Assembly (NCBI GenBank): GCA_002778195.1
Contig: PCDI01000003.1
Span: forward strand, 496,001 to 560,000
Source: Raffaelea ambrosiae
Taxonomy: Eukaryota > Ascomycota > Sordariomycetes > Ophiostomatales > Ophiostomataceae
DNA length: 64,000 bases
Direction of reading: 5' to 3'
Part shown: positions 23,592 to 35,882 of the stretch, one piece after another
Numbering within the stretch: the first letter of the stretch is position 1
Layout: every line of letters begins with the position of its first letter
The notes under the pieces: generated by a model
Database searches by the model: none
What the model saw: the letters and a program-made list of their open reading frames with translations, nothing else
Told to the model about the DNA's origin: nothing
Translations under genes and position numbers: made by a program

Positions 23592-26500
23592 GGAAACGGG
23601 TTGCGGACCGTATGGGCCGCAACTGCGGAAGGACAAAGGGCCATGACCCCAAAGGGGGAGAAGTCCCATGAGACAGAAAGGGAAATTCCCGTTGCTTTGC
23701 AAGCAGTACTGTATCCCTTGCCTTACAAAGATGAATTCCGAACCCCATAAAAAAGGCATTTTGGTCATAAGAGCTCCGTCATTGTGTCTTCTGTTCCCTC
23801 TGTTCGCCTTTGTTAGCTACGATTGCCACTCTCGTCCTGCTATTTTCTTGCTTGCACTGTCTCGTGCCCCGTTTCTCAATACAGAGCCATGTCCATCGGC
23901 TTCTGAAATCACTCCAGAAACCGAACCTCGGCTGCAGCCTGGCCGAGCCTGACCAGAGCCTGACCAGGACCGGACCAGGACCTAGCTAGCCTAGCTAGAG
24001 CTTGGCTGGAGCCTGACCGCGTCCAGAACTGGCCACCCCCCAGGTACTATGTAGCTCTGGAACACCAACACACGCAGAATCTGCTCACTCTCGCACGCAT
24101 ATTGGCACACATCCTATACTGGGGCGATACATCCAAGAGCTTCGCCGAAAAAGAAAAGAGGGGGAAGATGTGGGTGTAGAAGAGAGAAAACTGTCTCGGA
24201 AGCATATCCGAGCTGCCAAAGAGGAGTGTTTTTTTTTCCCTTTGTTCTTCTTCCCTCGGCTTCTGTCTTCCTCTTCGTTGCTCTGTTCCTTTTTCAGAAC
24301 CATACCACCATGTGTGCGTGTTTTTGTTTTTGGCTTCCCCCGCACACAAGCCAGCACTGGCCAGCTCGCGATGTCTCACAATACCTCAGATGACCACACC
24401 ACCAAGGGCAAGCGGAGGGAGAGGCCGGCACACGCTCTCCAGATCAAGAAAGGTTGGTGCTGCACGGTGCTATCCGCGCTGGGGGTTTTGGCGAGTGTGT
24501 GTGCGTGTGCGCGTACTGTGTTGTCCGCGTATATGGTTGCCTCTGGATGTTCCGTCTGGCCTTTTTGGCACGGCTTTTGCGCCGACAGGCAGCCGCTTCT
24601 TCCCTGTTGATGGGGAAAGCTTTGCGGCGTGCCTCCCCCCCCCCCCCCCTGCTCAGCCTTGCCTTTTTCAGACAAGTGACAATATGGGGCAAAAATACAT
24701 AGTACAAACCATGCCAGCCATGAGACGATTTTGCTCGATTGTGGTGTAGGAGAGCCGCGCCGGCATAAACGCGAGGCTGTCAGGTGAACCAAGAAAGACA
24801 CCGAAAAAAAAAAAAAAAAAAAACCGCACGGCTCGTTCTGCCTGTGTGCATTTATTGGACTCCCTCGTAGATATGATTATTATCGATTTTATGTATCCTG
24901 GTTGTCTGGAAACTTTTGGGCCCGTCCGTATCGTAACTCTCGCAAGGCCACCGTTTTCTCGTTTCTTTGTATTTCTCGTTTTCTTGTTTTCTGCTTCTCG
25001 TCCTCGTCCTCGTCCTTGCCGGAAATGTCTGTTTCACGGCTGATATCTTTGCCGGGATAGGGCCACCACGGGAACCATTTCCCCTGGGTGATACCCAAGA
25101 CTCATACGAGCTATCCCTGCGTGCGCTTTGCTACTCCCTTCTTCGTATATGCTTCTTTTCAGCTCTTGTTTTCCTTTCTCTCCCCTGCCCCTTTTACGCA
25201 CATGCAACTCACAACTCTCCAGGGTGTCGTTGCTCCAAGCCACTTTGGCCTTTCTTGTTTGTCTTTCTTGGATGACGTGAGCTTTGGGGGAGGGGGCGGG
25301 TGATTATGTTGTGTGATCCGGGAGTTGCCTTGTCGTGCTATTCGGGAGGTGATGTGGTGGGCGCAGTGGTGACACAAGTGAGAGACAAAGACACAAGAGC
25401 CACTCGGCAATTCATACTCTCTCTTTTTTTTTTTTTCAAAAACAAGACTCACCACTTCTACTCCCCATTCATCGTCCAATATGTAAACAAAAAAGACAGT
25501 AACACGTCTTTATACCTGAACCGAAATAGAAAATCAGACACCATCTCGTTGTCCTACGCATATCTCCTCTCCTCATCTGGGGAAGCACCGAGCAGGTCAT
25601 CTGGAGAAAAGAAAAAGAAAAAAAAGAAAAAAAAGAGAGAAAAGTCAGCCGGTGGCCACAGCGTTCGGCGGTGGACCCATTGCACAACGAGTTGCGATGC
25701 AAACGATGGACCGCATATGGGTCAGTGCAGAGGGTAGTTATTCTGCGGACGTCGTGTAAAGCTGGGGGGCAAAGTTTGCTTGTGCGCGTCTCCTAAACTC
25801 CCCCCTCCCCACATGCATTGTATCATTCGTGTAAGACAGCTCTCTCCTGGTCATGATATCAAAGTGTTTTGCTTTTGTTGTCTCTTATTTTCGTTTCTTT
25901 TTTTTTAAGAGGGGGGCCTCGGCAGACATTGAAATCTGGAGAAGCACTTCTTCAACGCCATGTTTCATATTTCTGTTTTTGCGAGCACGCCCTTTGGCGA
26001 AGCCCCCCGCCCATATAGAAGCAGGCAATCTGTGCTGTGGCTGCAAGATTTCGTCATTCACCTCTCAGCCCTGTCTCAGTCTTGCAGAAGAAGCAAAAAA
26101 GAAGAAACGGCAAAATAAACGAGGCAGAGAAAGCCACAGACGCCCACAGCCAGCCATGGCCTTGGGAAAGGGGCATTGTGTTCTATTTCTGTCTTGTTCT
26201 GTATGTGTCTAAATTGCTTTTCTGCTGAAGTGAAAAGTCCTGCCCGGGGCTTCTCGTGGGACTTTTTCATACGCTGACTGACCCTGGTCCTTTTTTCATG
26301 GGGGGGTTCTTTCTGTTTTTTTTTCTACTCCTTTTTGATTCTGTTTCTATTCTTTTTGTTTACGGGGTGGCCTTTTGTTTGCACGCCCCCCCATTCTATC
26401 CAGGGCTGTAAAGTTGCAGCCGGCGTAGAATTGTTGTTCTTCTCCTCCCCCCCCCCCCCTTTGTGTTTCCCCAGGATCGCTTCGCAACGCGTGGCATTGG

Positions 26501-27360
26501 TCAGAAGGGATAATTGTTTTCTTTTTTTTTTGCCCTCTCTCTCTTTGTAGCACATAATCCGTAAGATGACATGGACGAATGCGTGGGAGGTTCCTCATGA
26601 CAGATGGCCACGAATAATGAGCCTTGCTGCGGAAAGCTGGGGGGAGACGCTTACTTCGTTTTGCGAGGCTGGCTCAAGAAACGAAACCAGCTATGCCTGC
26701 AAACAATGAGCACTGTTTTCGTCTGATAGTCAAGAGCACCACCGCTTTCCTTCTCACAGTGGGAAGGACATGCCCTACATCTGAAGATGTATCGTAGTCG
26801 GCATCTTACTGGAACCACTTGGCCAGGAGAGCCAATGGCTGTCAATCGTGAACCGGTATGGAGCAGGCCCTGGTTCTCCTCCGATTTGAGGCCTGTCAAG
26901 CACGAACGATGGCACACATGATGAGACCGTGGCTAGCTTGGGAAAGCATACCAGCCAGGTACCGGATACGCACGCACTCGCACACGCACACGCACATGCA
27001 CAGGAGAGCACACGATTCTTGTGTCGACCACTAAAAAAAAACAAAATAAAAAAGTTTCCCCAGCTGGCAAGACAAGATTCCAAATCATCCAACCTTTCTC
27101 AGCTTGGTAATACTTTCCAGGGTGTGTGTTTGTCTTGCCCTTGTCCGAGACAGTCCTGTCAAACGACGGCCCAGGACGGGCCCTTTTCTGGATCAAACGA
27201 GAAACGAGAAACGAGAATCAACACACAAACAAAAGGGGAGCTTGGGGGGCTCATCCAAAGACAACGTTCAGGAGACGGCCAAAGAGACAGCAAAAGCGGA
27301 ACCCGAACCGGCGGGTAGGCGCGTCCGTGCTCGGCCGTGCCATGCTGTGTGTAGTTTTGC

Positions 27361-27418
27361 AGTGTATCTCTGCATCTGTGTATCTGTGTATCTGTGTCTC
27401 CGTGTCTCCGTGTCTCCT
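27361..27418. repeat. Octanucleotide tandem array (TGTGTATC/CGTGTCTC)
   Basis: About seven 8-base units drifting from TGTGTATC to CGTGTCTC. This is the third 8-base-period array in the window. Confidence 0.85.
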
Positions 27419-30400
27419 TGCTGTTTGCTGTTGTCATCGTGCTTCCCTCGCCCCGGTTGTGCTGATTAAAATAAACTCCTTCCATCCATGCTGTTTGAAC
27501 CAGCCCCTTCTCCCCTTTCCGCTCCATCACGAAATCTCACGCTTGATAAGATGAGCAACCATGTGGACTGTGACCCTGTCAGAAGGGCGGCAAACAGAAT
27601 CGAAAACAAAAAGACAAAAAAGACAAAAAGACAACCCCCGTGCATGATAGGATATCATACGAAGCAGCCCAATACACGCTCGAACCCCTTCTCTGTCCTT
27701 GTAAGATCCCAAGACGAACAATACTCCCTGGATGGCCGGTCCTTTCTTGTTCACTTCGTGTTCGATAATGTGAAGTACTTGTTCACCCCCCCCTCCTCCT
27801 CCTCCCCCCCGTCCTGTGCTTCCCCATATACTTCTTTATTTGAATGTTGTATGTCATTCTTCTGCTCCTTTTCAACCGGGAGAGACACCGCTTTGGTGCC
27901 GATTGTGCCGCCAGCCCCCCAGCCCCCCCAACCCTGCAACCGACAATCCTTCAAGCCACAATTCCTTGCCAGCCATGGAGAGAACCCCGTCTTGGGTCCG
28001 TGTCCAGGGTCCCCGTCTCCGGGTGTCACAACCGTGCAAATAGTATTCTCATTGGAGAGACAAGGCTGGGGAGGGGGGTGCAGGTATCTTGGCCCATCCA
28101 ATCTCAGGTCCCAGGCCAAAAAAAAGAGAGGAAAGGGAGAGGAAAGAGAGAGGAAAGCTGTCTAATGTATCTCGTCGTGACACCACACCAAAGAGCTTTC
28201 TTGCGCGGGTGTTCCTTGGCCAAGGAGATCGAGAGAGAGACTGAGAGAGACTGAGGCTGTTCCCCGGACAGCAACTTTTGCCTGGGAGGAGAGCCTGTTT
28301 CTTTCCGTGGCCAGATTGCCTGCTCGGCTTCTCTTGCTTGTTTCTTCTTTGTGTGATCCAGGGTTCTCTGGCAAGGTTGCTTGCCAGGGCTGCCTGCCCA
28401 GGTGCATGCAGATATCGTGGACGGTCCCTGAGTCCTATGCATGGCCGCTTTTGCCCAGGATTCTCATCTCTCTGTCGTCTCTCTGCCTGGTCCTGTTTGC
28501 TCCATGAACGGCCCCGTGTGACGGACAGGGTTCTGTTGGGCGTCTGTGGACGTGTTTGTCTCCTGCCGAAGTCCACCCTTGGGGTATCCGGCCCGCCCAT
28601 TGCCGTCGGCAAGAAATGGGACATGGACGACAAACAGACGGCCATATGAGCATATGATGAGCATACGAGCACAATCGGAGTAGCATTGTCAATTCAAGAC
28701 AATGCCGTTCCCACCACTCACCGCAAGAAGACCACCGCCCGCCCGAGAGCGGTCTGTCCCAGCAGCCACCACCACCTCCTCCACCACCACCCCGGCAGGC
28801 GCTTCTTCTGGTTTGCTCGGCCAGACGCATGCCCGCCCGGCATGTGCGCGATTCCTGTCCATTAGCCACCCGTCTGTCCATCCGGTCTGCTATCAACTAC
28901 GTGCAGACACATCGTCTTCCATGCGATGCATCCCATGTCTCTTGTTTCTCTTCTCTTTCGTCAGGCAGCCACCGCCCTGTGGGACGAGTGACAAAGGGTC
29001 ATGCCTCGTTTGGTCAAGAAAAAGAAACACATAAAAACATAAAAAACGTAAAGACATAAAACCATACAAAAATGCAGGAAAGGAAAAAAAAACATGGCAT
29101 TTCATCCTTTCCCCCCAATATCATCCCTCATCACAGTTGTACAAGAAGTCCACTTCTCCGTTTTGGAGAACCGTTTTCTTCGATTCTACGAAAAAAATGG
29201 GCCATTTTATCTCATTTTTCTCTCGATTCTCTTTTATGCCCTGGGGCTGTACACCTGGACGTGTCAGACAGATGCTGTCAGAGTTGCTTTTTTTTTTTTT
29301 TTTTTCCCGCACTCTCTCTTTCTCTTCCCACTCCCTCTCTCCTGCAGCGTCTTTTTGTCTGATCCCCCCTCTCTCTTTCTCTTTGTTCTTTTTTTTTTGT
29401 TTTGCATGCATAGGAACCTCTGCAACTTGACGTCAGCTTCCTTCGCCTTCCTTCTCGGACCCGTCCCGAACAAAGCAACCCAGGCAGCCCATTGCTGTTC
29501 AACCCGTGTTTTTGCCCTCCTGATTTCGTCATCCTCGTCTCTATCTCACCTGCGTCGTCTTTATTTTTTTTTCCCCTGTCACACACTTCTCTTTTCCGAT
29601 GATTATCTCGTCCATCTGTTCCGTTTCGTCGCTTCGTATTTGCCCAGGCATGCAATACCTGCTTTTTCCCCCCGTCACTTGACAGGAAACAGGGTCGGCC
29701 TCCCAGGCCACTGGCCGCAGGCCGCAGATGGGCTCAGCTCACTTGCACGGCCGGGATGCATCTCACTGTTGACGTTGCCCCTGAACCATGACCCCTTACT
29801 CTCTCTCCAGTCATCCATACTTGGCATGGGAAAGAATAGCCAGAAGCAGCAGTTGCCCAGTCCAGTTCAACAGCAACCATCAGCCAGCAAACAAGGAGGT
29901 CGCCGACAGACTGACCCCCGACCCCGACGGGGCCGGTCAACTTCCGAAGCAGCGCCGCCCACTCTTTCTGCCACTTCTTACTTCTTGTGGGGGGCTTCCC
30001 TTTTCCCGTCTGGGGAAGAAAGAATAATATGCGTATCACGCAGGTCAGCTTGGCCGCAATGCGGCGCCCGCCGCAGGCGATGCTCTAGTTTCCGCCTGAC
30101 GCCATCTGCTGCTGCATATTCTACTTCACTTCCGCAGTATGTTTTTATCAGATGCACAATGATGACTGGGAATTTATGATACATAACCGAAAAAAAAAAA
30201 AAAAACCCTCCTTGTGCCCGCTGCAACGCACAGTCACCAGGGAAGGCACTGCAGCCCCCGTGTATGCATATGCAGAATGCACATGACTCCCGAGAGTTTG
30301 GGGGTCACTGGCTCTATTTGTCCTTTGACGGGATTGTTTTTTTTTTCTCTTTTCCGCCATGACGTGTTATCCGCCTGGCTACAGCTGCGCGTATACGGTT

Positions 30401-32340
30401 GTAATGCATGGATCTCCCGATGGAGGAGAGGGGGGGAAAAAGGCGACCCCGTGCTTTCTCTCTTTTCTGTCTTTCTGTCTGTCTGCCCCAAACGGGCGGA
30501 AGGACCATGCCAATATGCAATTTCTGTTTTTTTGTGGGCGAGACATTATGCACCAGCACGGCAAAGCGCGACCACACGGACGACAAAAAGAGAGAGCGGT
30601 GGGCTCTTGGGGGGATGATAGGTAAAGAGAAGACGCAGGTGAACAGCTCAGACGTGGGTAGACCTTTCCAAGGTGGGTAGAATGACTTGCCAGGCAAATT
30701 TGCCTTTTTCGTTCTTTTTCTTTTCCTTTTCTTTTCTTTTTTCCCCCGCTTGTTCCAGCAGGCTGCACTGTCCCTTTGGTTTGTATCTTTTTTTTTCCAT
30801 ATTCTTACACATAGGGGGGAGCATGATCAGTAGTACCCAGACTGGCCAGACCGATTGGATCGCTTGCTTTGATGTGTGGGATGATTTTGATATGGCCAGA
30901 AATTTGTTCTCCCTGCTGGCACTGGCAGTGGCCTCATGTTGGGGGCCAGCCTTGTCAGAGCCCGAGACCTCATGACTGAATAGAACAGAAGAAGAAGGCT
31001 TGCCCTTTTCCCCACCCTCGCCCCTTACTGACCCCCATGGACATTGTTTGCCTTGCTTGCCGCCCGAAGAGGGGGGGGGAGGCTGATGGTCCTGGGCCAG
31101 ATGTACCATTCAGGGGCAGCCAAGTGGACGCTGACGAGGCCCTCTTTGTCTTTGTGCTTGCTTTTCCGGGTTCTCACCCCTTCTGACAGGCTCTCGGGGG
31201 TCACTGTGAGCCTGTACAGCGCATACCATAGCAGGGTGCGGTCGTCAAGTGACCCGACCCCTTTTGGTCCGTCAGACTGGCAAGTCTAGGCGCAAAGGGC
31301 CAGGGGGGTGGAGGGGCGTGATGGGATGGTTGGGCTTTTCAAAATATCTCCTGAAAGGCGTTTTATATGCAAGTCGTTTTTCGTCCTGTCCCCGATTGCC
31401 AACACCTCAGACAGTGTCTCAGAGATTAATAGAACGAGGGGGAGAAGGCTGTCACACCTGGGAGCTTGTGCGCTGTCTGGGGGAGAAGAGGTATGCTCTT
31501 GCTACGTAGTAGTTGACCAAGTAGGGCGCGGCGAGGTTGATTGCCTTGCACACACACACACACATACGGACGCCTACCATGAAGGGGGTTTCTAGACACA
31601 TGCTCTCCTGCTTGGATCGTTGTTTGCTGTTCATTCACATTCGACACTTGCTGCCTAACCGCCTCACTCTACTGACAGAAACATGGGTAATTTTTTCTGG
31701 GAAGCGCCCTACTTTACTGCGTGCCGTGCCAGCTGACCGTCACCTCCTTCCTAACATATAACGGCACAAACCAGGACGGCAACTGTCATTGGCGACGGAC
31801 AAGAAAGGTCGTCAGCCAACGTCATCGAGATAAAACCAGATCTGGGGGCGGCTGCGCAGCAGACAGAATCGACGTGCAGTCTCACAGAAACGTGGACGGC
31901 AGGAGCAGTTTAAAAAAATAAAATAAAAAAAGATAAAAATACGTTGAAAAAAATGGTTGCCTTCTATGAGCCTTCGTAAAAAAACCCTCCGAAAAAAACA
32001 GCGGGTAGGAAGGTGGGAATATGACAGGGCTGAGCAAGGCGCAAGAGACAGTGAAGGGGGGGCCTCATGATCTCACCTGCAGCGGCTAAATTGCTTTTCT
32101 GTTCTCTGGGTCAGTCCAATAGCGGGACCACTTGCCAGGTGGCAGCCACCACCGCCACTACGGACACCATCTCATGTCCTATGATTTGCGCGGGACGCGC
32201 TCCGTCTGTGACTGCAGAGCCCCCCTCCTTCAGTGTCTCGATAGGCAACCATCAGAGGGCAATTGTCAAAGAGAAGAAAACGACTGGAAAGGGATTGGTA
32301 AAAAAATTGGTGATCAATGATACAAAACAAGAAGGAGACA

Positions 32341-32492
32341 GCAACGACAACGACAGCGACAACGACAACGACAACGACAACAACAACAACAACAACAGCA
32401 ACAACAACAGCAACAACAACAGCAACAACAACAGCAACAACAACAGCAACAACAACAGCAACAACAACAGCAACAACAACAACGACAACGAC
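32341..32492. repeat. CAA/CAG-type microsatellite, 12-base unit
   Basis: Arrays of ACGACA units followed by AACAACAACAGC units. It produces long Asn/Ser, Thr or Gln runs on + and Val or Leu runs on -, none of which belongs to a supported gene. Confidence 0.9.
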
Positions 32493-35400
32493 AGGAAAAC
32501 AGGGACCAGCTCTAAAGAGGTCCTCGCTGGGATCATTTTTCAGATCTCTTTGGTCGTTGACAAAGACTTTCCGTTTCGGCACTTCGCTCGCTCGAATCCT
32601 TTCGGCCTTACTCTACGTAATATTCCTTTGCCGTGTCCTTTCTGTGTCCCTCTGTTTTGTGTGCGTCTGTGTCTCTCTCTTGGGAGTTTTTTTTTGGTAT
32701 GGCAATGCGACCGTGCCATAACCGAGGCCCTTCCTCGGGTGGATAACGATGCGGCTCTGGCCCAAGGGATATGCATTGCCCTGGCTGGCTGAAAATGGCT
32801 GAAAATGGAACTATCAAAAAAGTTCAGCTGTTGACTGCTGAAGGAAGGGGCCAAAACAAAAGAAGCCATTCGTCGACAACAACACAGTACAAATTCACCG
32901 TCGAGAGACTCCCACAAGGCCCCGGGCAATGGACACTGTATATCCATCTGTTTTTTTTTTGCTGCAACTGCCATACTAATGTCCGGCGGTTGCACCCCCT
33001 GAGTAAGAGATTGATTATTTGAGAGTGTGTGTGTCAGTGTGTGTGTGAATTAAGAAGGGCGAGAGCTGCGTCTCCCTTGTTTCCTAGTCTATGCAGACTC
33101 GTGGACAAATGTTTCGGATGAAGCGACAACTACCGGCTTTCAAGGATCACGGTCCAGGCAAGGGGAACATCAAAAAAAGGGCCAACACCCGCTTCGCCTT
33201 TAGTAGGGATGGGACCTTGTACTGGATCTCGGATTGGATCTGGAACGTGTTCCCCGTGTCAGGCTGTACAGGAGGAGACGAGAGACCGCACCAACACAGT
33301 ATCAAGTAAGCAGCAGTCCCGGGCGTTTTGTTTTCTTTCATTTCGATTACCCCATCACATGACTGTTGGTGGTTTTTTACGAGAATGGCAACTGCCATTA
33401 CATGGTTACTTTGTAGTATTTGCATGGCTCGCTGTTTTTCTATTTTGCTGCTCGTATTGCGAGCCGCGCGCCCTGGGATGGGTGAGTTTCGCTCTGTGCC
33501 GTGCGTTTGTGCGGTGTGCTCTGATGCTATTGTACATGCGCGTATGTAATGGTTCCGCTGAGTTCCTTTGCTCGGTGCGAGTACGCTGTCCCGCTGGTTC
33601 GCCTTGCTTCAATTATTATTTTCTTGTATGCTGATTTGCTGAGACGCTGGCCCGCTTGTCAAAAAGAGTTTTCCAAACGTGACCACTTGGCAATTGCACC
33701 TTTGTGGGGAAAGCATCTTGTTCACAAGTCCAGGGTACAATGCCAATGTCTCTTTGTTTTCTGCGTGCATGTATCTCAAAAACTCTGCTGTGTGTGTGTG
33801 TACTTGCGTGTGGGCGTGTGTGTGGCACTTTTACCTAGTCGTTTTTGGTCACCGTTCCCGGCTTGTTCCATGGCCAGTGGGAAACAAAAAGAGACCATGC
33901 TTGTGTTGAGTGTGTGTCGTCTCCAGAATTTCTTCCCCTTTGTCAACTTTGCTTCCTAAAATTTACCGTGGACAAACGACGCCGTCGGTGGCGAGTTGCT
34001 GCCTCGTGCCTCGTTGGTGTCTTTTTGGTGTCGGTTTGCTGTGTCTTTTTTGGTTCCCGAGCCCTGCTAGCGTCTGTGGGGAACTTTCAGACTTGTGTGC
34101 CTCTTGTGACCGTCTTGGATTTTGGCCCATTTGTTTTTTGTTGCTTGTGCCTTTTTTTTGCCTGCCGTCTTTGTCTGGCTCTCATGTGGCATCAGGGGCG
34201 AAAGAACGAAAGAACGAAAGAAACCACGCGAATTACAAGTAAGCTCGGCTAGGAGAGGCTTTCAACTACCGTAGACAAAGAGGCAAAGACAAAAAAAAAC
34301 GTGCAGCCTCGGGAGTGTCCCGACTCCCAATACCTGGTCGGCTGGGCGCCGGCAACTCGCAGAATAAGTCTGGGTCGCCGGGTCCAATTGCTTGCCCAGT
34401 TAATATCTATTACCCGCCTTGGGCCATGGTCATGTGCCGACGCAAGTGCCCGAAAGTCAAAAAAAAAAAGAAATCAACTCTTTGAATTGTTCCAACTTCG
34501 GGGTCCTTGCTGTGGTCTTTGGCGGAAACTAGGTTCTACTTTTCCCCTTCACCTGATCTCTTTTCTGTGCCGAATGGTTTGCCCCCCCTCCTCTGTTTGT
34601 GGGTTTGCCAACCCGACCTCGGATGGCAGCTGTCGAACGAATTAGGCAGCCGTTGCAGAATGTAACTAGTTTGTGACGAGTGACGATGCCCGCGCTCTAC
34701 CTACCCTACACCGTACGCATACACACACAACTGCCGTTATGCGTATTCACCTCGGAACGCTTTCTCTTGTGATCGCCAACTAGGGGGGTGTGGGCTCGAA
34801 GCTTTGTTGGTCTTCTGCGATGTGCGCACAGTATTTCCCGTTCTCGTCAACTCCCAACACACGAGCCCAACTCGGGGCCACGGGATCCCCCACTGGCACA
34901 AATGACGCTCACTCAGACACACAAAATAAAAAACCGGGGAAATGGAGCAGAGACAAACTGGCAGGCGAAACCAGGCGAAACCAGGCGATGTGCGGAGGAG
35001 CCACGAACTGCCGGGGTGCCTCACAAAGACGAGAAAAGAGGAGAAAAGGCCTCGTTTGTTGCTGTCTTTTCCTGGACAGCTCGTTGCCGCAAACGCCACA
35101 TAACCAGCCATGACATCGTCGATTACTTGGCAATGGTCATTCCCCGCAACTGCAGATAGTTGTGCTATTGCAAGGAGGTTGTTGTGTTGCTGAGCAGCTT
35201 TCGTACGCACATTCTTCTCCATCCAGGCTTCTCCTCATTCCGGCTGTCATGTGGCTCCGCTCAAACAGGCAAGTGGCCGACAGAGATCTCCAAAAAGAGT
35301 CCCGCGAACCAGATTGCATACGCCTGGTGAGATGCGGCAAGCATGCATCCTGTAGGGGAACGCCACAACGCACCCTCCCCCTTCCAGGCATTGAGAATCC

Positions 35401-35832
35401 ATGCCCATTGTGGGAAATGCTGTTTGTCGATGCTCTTGCCCGCGTTGCCGCGAATCGAGGGGGAAGCAGGAAAGATACATGGCTGCAAGTGCGATCTACC
35501 CCAGCAGGAATAGTTATTCCGAGAAGTCAGCCGGTGAGTGAGCAATGTGAGACACTGCGGATGTGCACTGCGGATGCGTTGGACAACACGAGCTGAGAAA
35601 ATTGTCCGCCAGGGAGAGTGATCTGCTGTCTCTGCGCCCGGCGGCGCCGCAAGGCTCTGGACTCAGGCTCTTCGCAGATCTGGACTCGGGTGGAACTACA
35701 CCGTTTCTCACAGGCCGGTGCTCTGGACCTGCGCTTGGGGGTCTAGCCAGCTGAGAGGTGTTCTGTCATTCTGCATTCCCCTCTCCTGCATGAAAGTTTG
35801 TTTTACACGTTGCAGCTGCAGGAGAATGGATA

Positions 35833-35882
35833 CAAGCACAAGCACACGCACACACACGCACACACACGCACACACACACGCA
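35833..35882. repeat. ACGCACAC microsatellite
   Basis: CACA-type dinucleotide array with regular ACG interruptions (8-10 base period). Non-coding. Confidence 0.85.

Larger units (their letters stand above)
17436..24000. other. Gene-poor region, part 1
   Basis: No gene, RNA gene or transposon recognised on either strand. Visible structure includes a G20 run next to an undetermined base (18259-18279), purine-rich and 12-base minisatellites (18786-18920, 19607-19686), polypyrimidine stretches (about 20190-20480 and 21140-21720), a GAC-type trinucleotide array (22433-22528) and a poly-A tract with two undetermined bases (23571, 23576). Open frames up to 343 codons occur (19497-20528, minus strand) but consist of Lys/Arg-rich low-complexity sequence and read through the tandem repeats. 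Confidence 0.55.
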